From Campylobacterales bacterium (GTDB lineage: Bacteria; Campylobacterota; Campylobacteria; Campylobacterales; Nitratiruptoraceae): 6,690 nt of DNA. Below, in pieces: positions 5,428 through 6,690 of this stretch. The position numbers and the translations under genes were made by a program. Under the pieces are notes generated by a model. The model ran no database searches, was not told the DNA's origin, and saw nothing but the letters and a program-made list of their open reading frames with translations. Position 1 is the first letter of the stretch; the number at the start of each line of letters is the position of its first letter. The stretch is taken from contig JAMOUF010000239.1 of NCBI GenBank assembly GCA_027068245.1, forward strand, positions 1 through 6,690. Reading direction: 5' to 3'.

Positions 5428-6597
5428 ATGAGTAAGGTTGTAGTGCTTGGCGGCGGGTTTGCCGGTGTGGAGGCCGCCATATTTTTGAGAAAAGAGGGGT
5501 TTGAGGTGGACCTTGTAACCCCAAGGCCCTATATGTATATCTATCCCACATCCATCTGGGTGCCAGTGTGCGAGAGTGATTTTGCCGGGGTCTGTATCCC
5601 GATGGATGAGCTTGAGAAGGTTCACGGCTTTAGATGGATAGATGACGAGATAGTGCAGATTGAGGGAAAAAACAGAAAAGCCATCGGGAAAAAGGGTGAA
5701 TACGGAGGCGACTTTTTAGTGGTCGCCATGGGAGCCGGAAAGATAGAGTACGAAGGGCAAGAATACTTTATGAGTATATGCGGCGCTCCTGATGAGGCTA
5801 TCCGGATGAGGGACGAGCTTGACAGGCTGGTTACGGAAAAAAGAGGGGGCAAAATCGCCATGGGTTTTGGCGGAAACCCCAAAGACAGCTCGGCCGTAAG
5901 AGGCGGGCCGGCTTTCGAGATGCTTTTCAACGTCCATCACTACCTGAAAAAACTGGGTATCAGAAAGAGGTTCGAGCTGACATTTTTCGCCACGATGAAA
6001 GAGCCTGGCAAACGGCTTGGGCCCCAGGCGTTGAAGATGATGGATATCTTTTTTAAAAAGCTTGACATAAACAGACATTTCGGCAAAAAGATAAAGAGGT
6101 TCGAGGAGGGAAGAGTCGTTTTTGAGGATGATAGCCATTTGGAGTCCGATTATACGATGTTTATCCCGGCGAATGCGGGGCATCCGGTATTTAAACAGAG
6201 CGATTTGCCCCTGAGCGAGGCGGGATTTGTTCTTATAGACGAATACTGCGAGGTGAAGGATATGCCAAACGTATACGCCATCGGCGACAGTGCCTACATA
6301 GAAGGGCCCGAGTGGAGGGCCAAGCAGGGCCACATAGCCGAGGTTATGGCAAGAAATACGGCGAACAACATAGCGGTAAGCTCTGGCAAAAAGGTGGGTA
6401 AAAAGGAGAGCTATCTGCCGCATCTAAATATCATCTGCGTTATGGACAGCGGTGACGGGGCGGCCTTCGTCTACAGGGACAACAAAAGAGGACTTATGAT
6501 ACCGATGCCGATAGTGGGCCATTGGCTCAAAAAGGGGTGGGGCTGGTACTGTAAAAACTCCAAGCTCAACAAAATACCGAGGATTCCCGGACTTTAA
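5428..6597 (+). CDS. Sulfide:quinone-reductase-like FAD-dependent oxidoreductase
   Basis: A 389-residue flavoprotein. VVVLGGGFAGVEAA (4-17) is the N-terminal FAD-binding Rossmann motif, and NVYAIGDSA (281-289) is the second FAD contact typical of the SQR/FCSD/NDH-2 superfamily. SQR-like features are SIC (116-118), GGPAFE (159-164) and the segment IICVMDSGDGAAFV (335-348), followed by a C-terminal amphipathic region rich in Trp and Lys (364-376) suited to membrane-surface contact. SQRs oxidise sulfide and pass electrons to quinone using FAD and redox cysteines. By my alignment from memory, Cys118 and Cys337 match two of the three SQR cysteines, but the one expected just before G-P-A-[YF]-E is Arg158. 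That makes ordinary sulfide oxidation uncertain; another sulfur compound or an NAD(P)H dehydrogenase-like reaction is possible. There is no signal peptide. It is the last gene of the ccoG operon. Confidence 0.85.
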   Translation: MSKVVVLGGGFAGVEAAIFLRKEGFEVDLVTPRPYMYIYPTSIWVPVCESDFAGVCIPMDELEKVHGFRWIDDEIVQIEGKNRKAIGKKGEYGGDFLVVAMGAGKIEYEGQEYFMSICGAPDEAIRMRDELDRLVTEKRGGKIAMGFGGNPKDSSAVRGGPAFEMLFNVHHYLKKLGIRKRFELTFFATMKEPGKRLGPQALKMMDIFFKKLDINRHFGKKIKRFEEGRVVFEDDSHLESDYTMFIPANAGHPVFKQSDLPLSEAGFVLIDEYCEVKDMPNVYAIGDSAYIEGPEWRAKQGHIAEVMARNTANNIAVSSGKKVGKKESYLPHLNIICVMDSGDGAAFVYRDNKRGLMIPMPIVGHWLKKGWGWYCKNSKLNKIPRIPGL

Positions 6598-6608
6598 GTT
6601 ACAAAAGT
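6591..6608. repeat. Dyad ACTTT-N8-AAAGT, same form as in the ccoG operon promoter
   Basis: ACTTT at 6591-6595 and AAAGT at 6604-6608 are inverted with 8 bases between. The ccoG operon promoter holds the same arms with the same 8-base spacing at 2666-2683. Here the dyad begins in the last codons of the flavoprotein gene and is centred about 34 bp before the next -10. It may be a shared operator or chance in A+T-rich DNA. Confidence 0.3.
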
Positions 6609-6633
6609 TGCAAAAGAATTGAGCCCGTTTAAG

Positions 6634-6639
6634 TATAAT
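6634..6639 (+). promoter_or_regulatory. -10 box for the gene starting at 6667
   Basis: A perfect TATAAT, embedded in GTATAATAC exactly as at 2685-2693. No good -35 lies at the usual distance: TTGCAA at 6608 leaves a 20-bp spacer and TTGAGC at 6619 only 9. The start would be near 6646, giving a leader of about 20 bases. Confidence 0.5.
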
Positions 6640-6666
6640 ACACGAAATTTTAATAAGGAGGCGAAA

Positions 6667-6690
6667 ATGGCTAAACTGACAGGATTTGAA
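6667..6690 (+). CDS. Start of an unidentified gene (cut by window edge)
   Basis: ATG at 6667 follows AAGGAGG (6655-6661) with five bases between and opens a frame of eight codons, MAKLTGFE, to the window end. The strong ribosome site and the -10 box at 6634 support a real gene. Eight residues are too few to assign a family. It may continue the flavoprotein operon by read-through, since no terminator is seen in the 69-base gap, or be a separate unit. Confidence 0.65.

Noticed and set aside
5716..6423. Open frame of 235 residues on the minus strand
   Set aside because: It is antisense to the clear flavoprotein gene, and its composition (many His, Leu, Pro, Arg) is typical of a shadow frame.
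1..6690. tRNA, rRNA, CRISPR array, or defence island
   Set aside because: No cloverleaf, rRNA-like or spaced-repeat pattern seen by reading both strands; nearly all of the sequence is used by the genes listed.

Overview
The window looks like chromosomal DNA of a chemolithotrophic or microaerophilic Campylobacterota (Epsilonproteobacteria), possibly a vent-type lineage. This is inferred from moderate A+T content, heavy use of ATA and AAA codons, short AAGGA/AAGGAG ribosome sites five to six bases before the starts, and the pairing of ccoG (cbb3 oxidase maturation) with a sulfide:quinone-reductase-like flavoprotein. The genus cannot be named from the sequence alone.

Bases 1-1442. The 3' end of an aldo/keto reductase gene (+) abuts, with no gap, the 3' end of a gene of unknown function on the minus strand (322-1344). 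The minus-strand gene appears to end at a hairpin terminator lying inside the reductase coding sequence. It encodes a predicted exported protein with four cysteines, all in its last third. It shares a 98-base A+T-rich divergent control region with the next gene. That region holds several ATTAA(C) units, including two exact ATTAACAC copies 11 bp apart that end 10 bp before an extended -10 box.

Bases 1443-2615. A secreted DUF4139-like protein of 390 residues, function unknown.

Bases 2616-6597. A likely five-gene operon starts at a near-consensus sigma70 promoter (TTGACT-17 bp-TATAAT) with dyad symmetry embedded in it. Gene 1 is a serine-recombinase-like protein with a resolvase-type helix-turn-helix; its catalytic core looks altered and its arm region shortened. 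Gene 2 is ccoG, the membrane iron-sulfur protein needed for cbb3 oxidase assembly. Gene 3 is a small NifX/NifB-C-type metal-cluster-binding domain protein. Gene 4 is a 71-residue single-span membrane protein. Gene 5 is a sulfide:quinone-reductase-like FAD protein that seems to lack one of the usual catalytic cysteines. Gaps are 2, 34, 9 and 9 bases.

Bases 6598-6690. A separate promoter and strong ribosome site lead into the first eight codons of another gene, cut by the window edge.

The most interesting proposal is that the recombinase-like protein is a domesticated, DNA-binding regulator of an operon that combines cbb3 oxidase maturation with sulfur or metal redox proteins. Its own promoter carries resolvase-site-like inverted arms. 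This is inference and untested.
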